Part shown: one piece after another, positions 8,591 through 16,575 of the stretch
Numbering within the stretch: position 1 is the stretch's first letter
Layout: each line of letters opens with the position of its first letter
From: Christiangramia bathymodioli
GTDB lineage: Bacteria > Bacteroidota > Bacteroidia > Flavobacteriales > Flavobacteriaceae
Direction: 5' to 3'
DNA length: 64,000 nt
Assembly (NCBI GenBank): GCA_009735695.1
Contig: SRSL01000001.1
Span: forward strand, 930,048-994,047
The notes under the pieces: generated by a model
The model's input: only the letters and a program-made list of their open reading frames with translations
What the model was told of the DNA's origin: nothing
Databases searched by the model: none
Position numbers and translations under genes: made by a program

Positions 8591-11446
8591 ATGAAAAAGT
8601 TTTACCTAATTCTACTCCTATTTCCAGTTCTTTCCTTCTCTCAAATTAGTGTAAGTGCTAACCAAAGCGATACTAATCGGTTCGCGATCGTTGATGGCAA
8701 TACCGTAGCCAGCGTTTTATATGATTCTGAAGATAAAAAACTGATTGGTATATCGGCAGACTTTTTTGCGGATGATGTTCAAAAAGTAACTGGGAAAGAA
8801 CCTGAACTAATCACATCTCCATCGAATGTAAACGGAAATCTGGTTATCATAGGTTCTATTGGAAACAGTCGTTTTATAGATGATCTTATTGAAAAGGATA
8901 AGATCGATGTAAGTGAAATTCGCGGTGAATGGGAACGTTTCATTATTCAAACCGTTGAGAATCCGTTCCCCGGGGTAGACCAGGCACTGGTCATAGCTGG
9001 TAGCGACAAGCGGGGTACGGCCTACGGCGTTTTCACGCTCTCAGAGAAAATAGGGGTTTCTCCCTGGTACTGGTGGGCCGATGCCCCCGTGCAGAAAAAG
9101 GATAATCTCTTTGTTCAAAGCAACTCTTACGTTTCCGAAGGACCTTCGGTAAAATATAGAGGGATTTTCATCAATGACGAGGCGCCGGCATTAACGAACT
9201 GGGCACGTGAAAACTACGGCGGATTCAACCATGAATTCTACGAAAAGGTTTTTGAACTTATCCTTCGGAATAAAGGAAACTACCTATGGCCAGCCATGTG
9301 GCGACCCACCGTTTTTGCTACCGATGACCCTGAAAACCTGCGGCTGGCAGATGAATACGGAATCGTGATCTCAACCTCCCATCATGAGCCAATGATGCGC
9401 TATCATGAGGAATGGGACCGTTATGATGCGGGAGAATGGAATTATGAAACGAATGCTGAAAACTTGAAGGAATTCTGGCGTGGCGGCATTGAACGTATGG
9501 GCGATTATGAAAGTGTGGTAACTGTGGGGATGCGTGGTGACGGTGATGAAGCTATGGGTGAAGGAACTGCCGTGAATTTGCTGAAAAGAATTATCGCAGA
9601 TCAACGAACCATAATTGAGGAGGTTACCGAGAAACCTGCTGAAGAAACTCCCCAGGTTTGGGCTCTTTACAAGGAAGTACAGGATTATTACGACAAGGGA
9701 ATGCGGGTAGATGATGACATCCTCATCCTTTTAGCCGATGATAACTGGGGTAATGTTCGCATACTTCCGAAGAAGGAAGACCTGGATCATAAGGGAGGTT
9801 ACGGGATGTATTATCATTTTGATTTTGTGGGAGGACCGGTGTCCTATCGATTTCTGAATGTCACCCAGATCGAAAAGGTATGGGAACAAATGAACCTTGC
9901 CTACGAATGGGGAGTGGAAGATCTATGGATCGTTAACGTGGGAGATATAAAACCTATGGAATTGCCCATTAGCTTTTTCCTTGATTTTGCCTGGAATGCT
10001 GAAATGAAAGCCCAGGATATACCTGATTATTACCGGAATTGGGCCGCGCAGCAATTCGGTGAAAAGCATTCAGAAGAAATTGCAGAGATCCTGAAAAAAT
10101 ACACAAAATACAGTGCCCGTCGCACTCCTGAAATGCTGAAACCGGATACCTACAGCCTCGATAATTATCGTGAAGCGGAAAGAATACTTTCAGAATATGA
10201 GCAATTGGTGGAAAACAGCAGAACTATTTATAAAAAGCTCCCGGAAACCCACCAGGCCGCTTTCTACCAACTGGTTCTATTTCCAATTGAAATGAGCAGT
10301 AACCTCAACCATATGTATGTAGCGGCAGCAAAAAATAACAGGTATTCGCTACAGGATCGCGCCTCTACCAATATGTATGCTGAAAAGGTTAAGGAAAAAT
10401 TCTTTAAAGACGCTGAACTCACCAAATATTACCACGACACCCTGGCTAACGGCAAATGGAACCATATGATGGCTCAAAACCATATAGGCTACACGAGCTG
10501 GAATGAACCTTCAGTGAACCGGATGCCTAAAATCACCTATATCCAAACGCCAGACAAACCAGGGATTGGATATGTACTCGAAAATGGCGAATCATCCAGG
10601 TGGAATCCAGGAGGTTTGAACAGCAGCAGATTTGCTCCATTCGATCCCTTAAATAACCAGGAATATTATATTGAAATTTTCAATAAGGGGAAACAGCGAT
10701 TAAACTATTCGGTAAGCCCGAAAAACGATTGGATTAAGCTATCCTCCAGGGAAGGCAGCGTTCAGTATGAAGAAAGAATATTCGTTAGTATAGACTGGAA
10801 TAAAGTGCCAGAGAACACACAGAAAGGTGAAATCGTTCTTTCAGGTGCCGGGCGCGAATTCACGATCGAGGTGCCCCTTCGCAGAAATCTTCCACAGGCC
10901 GCCGGATTTATAGAAAACAATGGCGTGGTTTCTATCGAAGCTGCCAGTTTTACCAATAAAGTTAATTCTGAAGATATCAGCTGGACAGTGGTGCCGAATA
11001 TGGGCCGAACCAATTCGGCCGTGATCGTGGAACCAGCGAATGCAGAACGTCAAATACCAGGCCCTAATACGCCTCATCTGGAATATGAATTCACGATATT
11101 TGATGAAGGAGACCTGAAGATTGATACATACCTATCTCCCACCCTCAACTTTAAGAAGAATGAAGGTTTAAAATATGCAATTGCCATAGATGACGAGAAA
11201 CCGCAGATCATCAATATCCACGAAGGAGATACCATCCCAGACTGGGAATACCCCGAATGGTGGAATAAATCGGTTACCGATCATATTCGAATTAAGCAGT
11301 CTGAACACAAAAATATCGACGCGGGAACGCATACCTTAAATATCTGGATGGTAGACCCGGGGGTTGTTTTTCAGAAATTCGTGATCGATGCTGGTGGATT
11401 GGAGCCAAGCTACCTTGGGCCTCCGGAAAGCAAGCAGCTTGACTAA
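8591..11446 (+). CDS. GH115 xylan alpha-1,2-(4-O-methyl)glucuronidase
   Basis: The 951 aa product has a signal peptide (residues 1-17, FSQ) and full GH115 architecture: an N-terminal alpha/beta domain, a TIM barrel with YRGIFINDEAPALTNWA and NYLWPAMWRP, a helical domain, and a C-terminal beta-sandwich from about residue 690 (FIENNGVVSIEAASF). GH115 enzymes remove (methyl)glucuronic acid from internal residues of polymeric glucuronoxylan, whereas GH67 needs a terminal one. Having both in one locus allows attack on long and short chains. It is probably periplasmic or secreted. An in-frame overlap of the next ORF with its 3' end is resolved by choosing a later start for that gene. Confidence 0.95.
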   Translation: MKKFYLILLLFPVLSFSQISVSANQSDTNRFAIVDGNTVASVLYDSEDKKLIGISADFFADDVQKVTGKEPELITSPSNVNGNLVIIGSIGNSRFIDDLIEKDKIDVSEIRGEWERFIIQTVENPFPGVDQALVIAGSDKRGTAYGVFTLSEKIGVSPWYWWADAPVQKKDNLFVQSNSYVSEGPSVKYRGIFINDEAPALTNWARENYGGFNHEFYEKVFELILRNKGNYLWPAMWRPTVFATDDPENLRLADEYGIVISTSHHEPMMRYHEEWDRYDAGEWNYETNAENLKEFWRGGIERMGDYESVVTVGMRGDGDEAMGEGTAVNLLKRIIADQRTIIEEVTEKPAEETPQVWALYKEVQDYYDKGMRVDDDILILLADDNWGNVRILPKKEDLDHKGGYGMYYHFDFVGGPVSYRFLNVTQIEKVWEQMNLAYEWGVEDLWIVNVGDIKPMELPISFFLDFAWNAEMKAQDIPDYYRNWAAQQFGEKHSEEIAEILKKYTKYSARRTPEMLKPDTYSLDNYREAERILSEYEQLVENSRTIYKKLPETHQAAFYQLVLFPIEMSSNLNHMYVAAAKNNRYSLQDRASTNMYAEKVKEKFFKDAELTKYYHDTLANGKWNHMMAQNHIGYTSWNEPSVNRMPKITYIQTPDKPGIGYVLENGESSRWNPGGLNSSRFAPFDPLNNQEYYIEIFNKGKQRLNYSVSPKNDWIKLSSREGSVQYEERIFVSIDWNKVPENTQKGEIVLSGAGREFTIEVPLRRNLPQAAGFIENNGVVSIEAASFTNKVNSEDISWTVVPNMGRTNSAVIVEPANAERQIPGPNTPHLEYEFTIFDEGDLKIDTYLSPTLNFKKNEGLKYAIAIDDEKPQIINIHEGDTIPDWEYPEWWNKSVTDHIRIKQSEHKNIDAGTHTLNIWMVDPGVVFQKFVIDAGGLEPSYLGPPESKQLD

Positions 11447-11468
11447 CATTCAAAAAAAACTAATCTGC

Positions 11469-12809
11469 ATGTTTCTGAAAAATCGTTGCTGCCAACTAAT
11501 CGTATTTCTGAGCTTTCCATTTTTGATGAATGCACAGGTTTCTCAGGCTTACCGGGACAGTATTAACAAACTCTCTTACGAAGATCACTGGTTAATGCTT
11601 GAAAAACTGGGTATAGATTCTTTAAGGCCAGGCCCCTCAGGTGATCCGTCTGCTCCAAATGCAGCGAATTCTGAAGAAGCCAAAGTGAATCCCATAACTA
11701 GTCTGCCAGACCCACTGCGATTTGATAATGGAGATAAGGTAGTAACCCCGTCTGACTGGGATAAAAGAAGAAAGGAGATCATAACCCATTTCAACAGGGA
11801 AATGTACGGGGAGGTTCCAGAAAATGTACCAGGGGTAAACTGGAAAATAATTTCTGAAAAGGACTCGATCCTGGGAACCTACCCGGTCACTATTCAAAAA
11901 CTCAAGGGAATTGTAGACAATTCCTCCTATCCGGAAATTGAGGTCGCTATAGATTTAACTTTAACTCTTCCCAGGAATCATACAGAACCAGTCCCCGTTA
12001 TCCTGAAATTCGATTGGATCTGGCCCGGAATGCCTCAGACAAATGAAGTGGAAGAATGGAAACTATCACTCCTAAAAGAAAACTGGGGAATTGCCAGTTT
12101 AATACCAACCAGTTATCAGGCAGACAACGGAGCTGGCTTACGTAAAGGTATTATCGGGCTGAGCAACAAAGGTGAACCCAGGGACAAGCATGACTGGGGA
12201 AGCCTTAGAGCATGGGCCTGGGGTGCAAGTGAAACCTTAAATTATTTTGAAAATATTCCGGAGGTCGATGCCTCTCGGGTAATCATTGAAGGATTATCCC
12301 GCTATGGCAAAGCGGCTATGGTGACTATGGCCTACGATGAGAGATTTGCAGGTGGATTTATTGGTTCATCCGGTGCAGGTGGAGCCAAGATTCTCCGGCG
12401 AAATTTTGGAGAACAGGTGGAAAATCTTGCTTCCAGTGCCGAATACCACTGGTTCTCACCCAGCTTTATAAAATATGCCGGCCCGTTAAAGGTAGATGAT
12501 CTTCCGGTAGACGGCCATGAATTGGTTTCTTTGGCAGCTCCAAGACCGGTTTTTATCAGTACTGGTAATCCCAAGGTTGAAGGAAACTGGGTAGATGCCA
12601 GGGGCATGTTCCTGGCTGGAAAATATGCCAGTCCGGTTTACGAACTATTGGGATATAAAGGTCTGGTTGGAAAGGAATATCCCGGTGTGGGCCCATTTCT
12701 GGACGAGGGCCGAATTGCTTTCAGGGCACATGAAGGTGGTCATACGGTAGAACCGAACTGGCCTTATTTCATAGCATTCATCAAACCTTATTTTGAAAAA
12801 GACAACTGA
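11469..12809 (+). CDS. CE15 4-O-methyl-glucuronoyl methylesterase (glucuronoyl esterase)
   Basis: The start is set at 11469, giving a signal peptide (MFLKNRCC... to MNAQ) and a 446 aa protein; the longer frame from 11388 would overlap GH115 and bury the signal. The alpha/beta-hydrolase nucleophile is Ser277 in GLSRYGKAAM, the CE15 signature. The catalytic His lies in the AHEGGHTVEPNW segment (His421 or His425), and an acidic partner is expected near SSGAGGAKILRRNFGE. CE15 enzymes cleave the ester between xylan glucuronic acid and lignin alcohols. It directly follows GH115, so uronic acid de-esterification and removal are linked. Automated pipelines often call such proteins acetylxylan esterase. 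Confidence 0.9.
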   Translation: MFLKNRCCQLIVFLSFPFLMNAQVSQAYRDSINKLSYEDHWLMLEKLGIDSLRPGPSGDPSAPNAANSEEAKVNPITSLPDPLRFDNGDKVVTPSDWDKRRKEIITHFNREMYGEVPENVPGVNWKIISEKDSILGTYPVTIQKLKGIVDNSSYPEIEVAIDLTLTLPRNHTEPVPVILKFDWIWPGMPQTNEVEEWKLSLLKENWGIASLIPTSYQADNGAGLRKGIIGLSNKGEPRDKHDWGSLRAWAWGASETLNYFENIPEVDASRVIIEGLSRYGKAAMVTMAYDERFAGGFIGSSGAGGAKILRRNFGEQVENLASSAEYHWFSPSFIKYAGPLKVDDLPVDGHELVSLAAPRPVFISTGNPKVEGNWVDARGMFLAGKYASPVYELLGYKGLVGKEYPGVGPFLDEGRIAFRAHEGGHTVEPNWPYFIAFIKPYFEKDN

Positions 12810-12852
12810 TCATTCGAGATTTGCATTTTTTGAATCCCTGTATAAAATATAA

Positions 12853-12895
12853 AAGCCAAACGCTGTTTTCCTAAGGTTAAACAGGGTCTGGCCTT
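12853..12895. terminator. Imperfect bidirectional terminator between CE15 and tRNA-Arg
   Basis: Arms AAGCCAAACGCTGTTT and AAACAGGGTCTGGCCTT pair with a few mismatches around a 10-base loop. Read leftward the stem is followed by TTTTATATTTT, fitting termination of the tRNA transcript. Read rightward there is only a weak T-stretch after CE15. Confidence 0.5.
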
Positions 12896-12911
12896 CTTGA
12901 TTTTAATTTCG

Positions 12912-12983
12912 TAGCCTCACCAGGAATCGAACCTGGATCTAAAGTTTAGGAAACTTCTATTCTATCCATTGAACTATGAGGCC
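12912..12983 (-). tRNA. tRNA-Arg (anticodon CCT)
   Basis: The leftward strand folds into a full cloverleaf. The acceptor GGCCTCA pairs with TGAGGCT (one G-U), the D stem is GTTC/GAAT, the anticodon stem is GAAGT/ACTTT with loop TTCCTAA, and the T arm is CCAGG-TTCGATT-CCTGG. Loop positions 34-36 read CCT, which decodes AGG. CCA is not encoded. It stands alone between convergent signals, with terminators on either side. Confidence 0.95.
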
Positions 12984-13035
12984 CTGATCTGAGTTCAAAA
13001 GTAAAGTTTTAAATGTATTTTTAAAATACAGTCGC

Positions 13036-13066
13036 AAAAAAAGCGGGGCACTCACCCCGCTTTTTT
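13036..13066. terminator. Strong Rho-independent terminator
   Basis: GCGGGG-CACTCA-CCCCGC is flanked by seven A on one side and six T on the other, so it can work in both directions. It lies 18 bp beyond the stop of the DUF1206 gene and upstream of the tRNA, insulating both. Confidence 0.9.
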
Positions 13067-13083
13067 CATTTCTTATGCTCTTT

Positions 13084-13842
13084 TTATCGCACACTAATGG
13101 AAGGATACTTGGCTTTTATAAACATATAAACTCCATAAGCAACCAGTCCGATGGCCACCAAACCAAGAACTATAGATCCAAATTCTTGTTGAATATAGCT
13201 AAAGGCATCGGTTTGTTTCCCGATTCCTCCACCGCCTCCAAATCCTGACTGAAGAGTTAGATACGCCATGATTCCTATAACGATACCACGAGCCGTATGG
13301 CCAACCTTCCCGGCTTTGATCAGCAATTCCTGGGCCTTCTGATCCATACCAGCTTCCTGCACTTCCTCACGGAATTTTTCGGAATATGCACGATAAATAT
13401 CGTAAATCGCCTTAATGGCCATTCCAATACCTACTATTATGGCAATGGTATCTCCGTTTGATCCACCCATTAATGAGCCCATCATTCCGCCAGAACCTCC
13501 AGAGCCGCCTCCAAATGCCAGTTTAAAGGAATAAAAAGCCAGTGCGCCATAGATCAATCCACTTATAAAATAGGCAACGCGTTTTGCTATACCATAATCT
13601 CCCGGATCCTGGAACACCTGGTAAAATCGCCAGAAAACATATCCCAGTAAACCTATTCCCATGAGGGTTAATAAAATCTGACCATAGGATTGTCCTGCCA
13701 GATACTGCAAAGCACCCTTACTTCCTGTTTGCTGGCCACCCTGGCCGAAAGCTGACATTGCTGTTAAAACTCCAATTATAGAATAGACCGCTCCCTTGGC
13801 GATCATTCCGAAGCGCGCAAAATTCTTTTTCTTAGAAGACAT
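13084..13842 (-). CDS. DUF1206 membrane protein
   Basis: The 252 aa protein has six hydrophobic segments arranged as three similar two-helix repeats, each containing a GMIAKGAVYSIIG / GKVGHTARGIVIGI type motif with a conserved Arg or Lys and Gly. This is the DUF1206 pattern. The N-terminus is basic (MSSKKKNFARFG). Loops between helices are very Gly/Ser/Met-rich (GGGSGGSGGMMGS around residues 110-122, and a second GGGGG run). The family is an inner-membrane protein of unknown function. It is monocistronic, with a strong terminator just downstream, and divergent from the next small lipoprotein. Confidence 0.88.
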   Translation of the reverse strand: MSSKKKNFARFGMIAKGAVYSIIGVLTAMSAFGQGGQQTGSKGALQYLAGQSYGQILLTLMGIGLLGYVFWRFYQVFQDPGDYGIAKRVAYFISGLIYGALAFYSFKLAFGGGSGGSGGMMGSLMGGSNGDTIAIIVGIGMAIKAIYDIYRAYSEKFREEVQEAGMDQKAQELLIKAGKVGHTARGIVIGIMAYLTLQSGFGGGGGIGKQTDAFSYIQQEFGSIVLGLVAIGLVAYGVYMFIKAKYPSISVR

Positions 13843-14039
13843 ATAGCTGTGAAATTTGATTGGTTAATAGTTAAATTTAAAGGATTGTCCCGAATCAGGA
13901 CCTAAAATTTAGAAAACCTTAAGCCAATTGATTGACTTATAACGAACATTTAAGTTTTTCGAATAATAAGAAACTGGAAAATCTTTAATTTTAGATTACC
14001 GACTAAAGCGGTCCAGATTTATAATTTAAAAATCCTAAT

Positions 14040-14345
14040 ATGAGATTATTTTCAGCCTCCATACTAACATCCCTCATCCTGTTATTTTTCAGTTGCGGTA
14101 CTGGTAACAACACCGCTGAAGAAGGAAAAACCTATACCGGAACCATACAGGCTGCCGGGATCACCAGTTACCAGTATGGTACCCATACCCTGGAGACTGA
14201 AGAAAGTTTTTTTGCCTTAAAGAGTGATTCGGTGAACCTTGGAAATTATGAGGGTCAAAGAGTAACTATTCGAGCAACCGAGGTGGAGGGGTATCCTGTT
14301 GATGGCGGACCCATATATTTAAATGTATTGAAAATACAGGACTAG
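14040..14345 (+). CDS. Small lipoprotein, possible OB-fold
   Basis: This 101 aa protein has a lipobox ending at Cys19 (LLFFSCGTGNN), so it is exported and lipidated. The remaining ~80 residues are beta-rich (TYTGTIQAAGITSYQYGTH... VTIRATEVEG... IYLNVLKIQD) and resemble a small OB-like barrel of the kind found in many Bacteroidota lipoproteins. No catalytic motif is visible. It is followed by a separate promoter for the DUF2490 gene. Function unknown. Confidence 0.75.
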   Translation: MRLFSASILTSLILLFFSCGTGNNTAEEGKTYTGTIQAAGITSYQYGTHTLETEESFFALKSDSVNLGNYEGQRVTIRATEVEGYPVDGGPIYLNVLKIQD

Positions 14346-14359
14346 AATACAGGCTTAGA

Positions 14360-14391
14360 TTGGGCATTCTTTGCAGCAAAATCTATATTTG
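14360..14391 (+). promoter_or_regulatory. Bacteroidota-type promoter for DUF2490 gene
   Basis: TTG at 14360-14362 and TATATTTG at 14384-14391 (exact TAnnTTTG) are 21 bp apart, within the usual -33/-7 spacing. The predicted start of transcription falls just before the ATG at 14404, which rules out the upstream TTG codon at 14371 as the translation start. Confidence 0.7.
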
Positions 14392-14403
14392 CCAAAAAAG
14401 AAC

Positions 14404-15099
14404 ATGAAAAAAGTCCTCTTCCTTCTTATTTTTTGCAGCCTTTTAACTTCCACACCTGCAATTTCTCAAATCGATGAAGACCAAACCGGTGCCTGGTATA
14501 TGTATTTCTGGAATACCAGTTTTGGTGAAAGCCGATGGGGTCTTCAGGGTGATGTACAGTATCGAAACTGGAACCTGGGAGGGGATCTTGAGCAACTGCT
14601 GCTTCGTGGTGGTATAACCTATTCTCCAAAAAATGCTGATGTCAAATTCACTCTGGGCTACGGAAACATTACCACAGGCGCTTTTGGCGATAGCGATGCG
14701 ACCACTGGAGAAAGCAGGATCTACCAGGAAGCCTTGCTGCCGCATAAGCTTAGTGACCGATTTTATCTGACTCACCGCTTTAGATATGAACAACGCTGGG
14801 TGGAAGACCAGGATTTCAGAACGCGATATCGATATAACCTGTTTCTGAATGTTCCATTTAATCAGAAAAGCCTCGGGAAAGGTGCCGTTTATCTGGCTCT
14901 TTATAATGAAATTTTTATCAACGGGGAACGGCAGATAGGGAATGCACGTGAAGTAGAGCTGGTTGACAGAAATCGGTTTTATTCAGCTCTTGGTTACGCG
15001 ATCAAAGATAACCTGAAGGTGCAGGCCGGTTATATGACCCAAACCACCGATGCGTGGACCAAAGGACAGGTTCAGTTAAGTCTTCATCATTCTTTCTAA
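14404..15099 (+). CDS. DUF2490 outer-membrane beta-barrel protein
   Basis: From the ATG at 14404 the product is 231 aa with a signal peptide (residues 1-22, MKKVLFLL... PAIS). The mature part alternates aromatic and polar residues in amphipathic strands (EDQTGAWYMYFWNTSF, WGLQGDVQYRNW, FYLTHRFRYEQRW, RYRYNLFLNVPF) and ends in a terminal Phe (LSLHHSF), as outer-membrane barrels do. It matches the DUF2490 family, whose role is unknown. The TTG-initiated longer reading would place the -7 box inside the gene. Confidence 0.88.
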   Translation: MKKVLFLLIFCSLLTSTPAISQIDEDQTGAWYMYFWNTSFGESRWGLQGDVQYRNWNLGGDLEQLLLRGGITYSPKNADVKFTLGYGNITTGAFGDSDATTGESRIYQEALLPHKLSDRFYLTHRFRYEQRWVEDQDFRTRYRYNLFLNVPFNQKSLGKGAVYLALYNEIFINGERQIGNAREVELVDRNRFYSALGYAIKDNLKVQAGYMTQTTDAWTKGQVQLSLHHSF

Positions 15100-15138
15100 A
15101 GACTAATTGCCTATCTTTAATTCAAAATAACTGGAGAT

Positions 15139-16122
15139 ATGAACCGACTTTTACTAATAGCCTGCCTATTCACAATTTCACTTTCATCTGCTCAAAATAT
15201 AGGTTTTGAAAAAGATGCCTTTGCCCATACATATTCAATCGTAGCCCGGGATACGATTACTGGCGAAATGGCGGTGGCGGTGCAAAGCCACTGGTTTTCG
15301 GTAGGACCCTTGGTGGCCTGGGGAAGATCGGGCGTTGGAGTCGTAGCTACCCAGTCTTTTGTGAATCCTGCTTATGGCCCTGAAGGCCTCAACCTTATGG
15401 AAAAAGGCATGAGCGCGGAACAGGCCCTAACTCAGTTAATTGAAAAGGATCCCGGCCGGGCGTACAGGCAGGTGGCTTTTCTGGATGATACAGGAAGTGT
15501 TTCAGCATTTACCGGCGATAATTGCGTGGAGGCAGCAGAACATTTAACCGGGAAAAACTTTTCGGTACAGGCTAATATGATGCTGAATGATAAAGTAGTT
15601 TCGGCAATGGCAGAAGCCTATATGCGATATCCAAAGTATCCGCTTGCGGAAAGGGTTATGGAGGCTTTAAAAGCTGCACAGGATACAGGTGGTGATATCC
15701 GCGGAAAACAATCGGCCGCTTTGATCGTGGTTGGACCCGAAAAAACCAGCAAGGAATGGGAAGATAAAAAGATCGACCTTCGGGTGGATGATCATCCTGA
15801 ACCGATCAAAGAACTCGAAAGGCTGCTTAAAGTTTCCAGGGCTTATGAGCATATGAACAAAGGCGATCTTGCCGTAGAAGAAGGCGATATGTCTAAAGCA
15901 CTGAAAGAATATGGTACTGCCGAGAAAATGTTTCCTGATAACCTGGAAATGAAATTCTGGAAAGCCGTTGCCCTGGCAAATAGCGGAAGGATCGACGAAG
16001 CCAAACCTATATTCGATGCGGTTTTTGAACAGGATCAAAACTGGAAGGAAATGCTTACCAGGCTTCCTGCAGCAGGCCTTCTGACTATTTCAGAAAGCGA
16101 ACTGAATGAATTGACCAAATAA
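15139..16122 (+). CDS. DUF1028 family protein with C-terminal TPR
   Basis: This 327 aa protein has a signal peptide (residues 1-18, SSAQ). The first ~210 residues match DUF1028, an Ntn-hydrolase-like fold: AHTYSIVARDTITGEMAVAVQSHWFSVG, GVGVVATQSFVNPAYGPEG, AFTGDNC. The last ~100 residues form tetratricopeptide repeats (DLAVEEGDMSKALKEYGTAEKMFPDN, GRIDEAKPIFDAVFEQD). Family members are thought to be exported hydrolases, but no activity is established. A -7-like TATCTTTA lies at 15112-15119, only one base off consensus. Confidence 0.88.
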   Translation: MNRLLLIACLFTISLSSAQNIGFEKDAFAHTYSIVARDTITGEMAVAVQSHWFSVGPLVAWGRSGVGVVATQSFVNPAYGPEGLNLMEKGMSAEQALTQLIEKDPGRAYRQVAFLDDTGSVSAFTGDNCVEAAEHLTGKNFSVQANMMLNDKVVSAMAEAYMRYPKYPLAERVMEALKAAQDTGGDIRGKQSAALIVVGPEKTSKEWEDKKIDLRVDDHPEPIKELERLLKVSRAYEHMNKGDLAVEEGDMSKALKEYGTAEKMFPDNLEMKFWKAVALANSGRIDEAKPIFDAVFEQDQNWKEMLTRLPAAGLLTISESELNELTK

Positions 16123-16155
16123 TTAAATATCTTTATACCAGCAAATTACCTGATT

Positions 16156-16521
16156 ATGAAAAAACTGAACATTTTACCGGCCATACTTCTGCTTTTTATT
16201 TCGATTCTTGTTTTTTCCTGCAAGGATGAATCTAAATCTGAAACACAAGAGGAAACAGCCGCGCAGACTTCTTCTTCTGAAGAGATGAAACAAAATATGG
16301 CAAAAAGCAGCGATCTTAAATATAATCCTGCGCATGGTGAGGAAGGCCACCGATGCGATCTTCCTGTTGGAGCTCCCCTTGATCAGCCTAAAGCTGCACA
16401 ACAACAGGAAATGACCACTTCCCCGGTAAGACTGAAGAGCGCCATGCCTAAGATCAATCCGCCTCACGGCCAGCCAGGACATGATTGTTCGGTTCCCGTG
16501 GGAGCAGAATTAAAAGGATAA
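16156..16521 (+). CDS. Small lipoprotein with duplicated His/Cys motif
   Basis: The 121 aa product has a lipobox (LVFSC, Cys22) and a Glu/Ser/Gln-rich linker. Two copies of a distinctive motif follow: NPAHGEEGHRCDLPVGAPL at about residues 57-75 and NPPHGQPGHDCSVPVGAEL at about 101-119. Each copy keeps two His and one Cys, which could bind metal or haem or form a disulfide between copies. I recall the motif from uncharacterised Bacteroidota proteins but know no function. The gene ends in a strong terminator. Confidence 0.8.
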   Translation: MKKLNILPAILLLFISILVFSCKDESKSETQEETAAQTSSSEEMKQNMAKSSDLKYNPAHGEEGHRCDLPVGAPLDQPKAAQQQEMTTSPVRLKSAMPKINPPHGQPGHDCSVPVGAELKG

Positions 16522-16523
16522 TA

Positions 16524-16553
16524 AAAAAACCCTCGCGAGCTGCGAGGGTTTTT
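16524..16553. terminator. Rho-independent terminator, convergent genes
   Basis: CCCTCGC-GAGCT-GCGAGGG is preceded by seven A and followed by five T. It lies between the small lipoprotein and the oppositely directed M28 peptidase and can serve both. Confidence 0.9.
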
Positions 16554-16575
16554 AGTTCAGTTTAAAAGGCAAGAA

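Noticed and set aside
11388-11468. N-terminal extension of the CE15 gene
   Set aside because: It overlaps the GH115 coding end and would bury the signal peptide that begins at 11469.
14371-14403. TTG-initiated extension of the DUF2490 gene
   Set aside because: The segment contains the TATATTTG -7 promoter box, so it is upstream of or at the transcription start.
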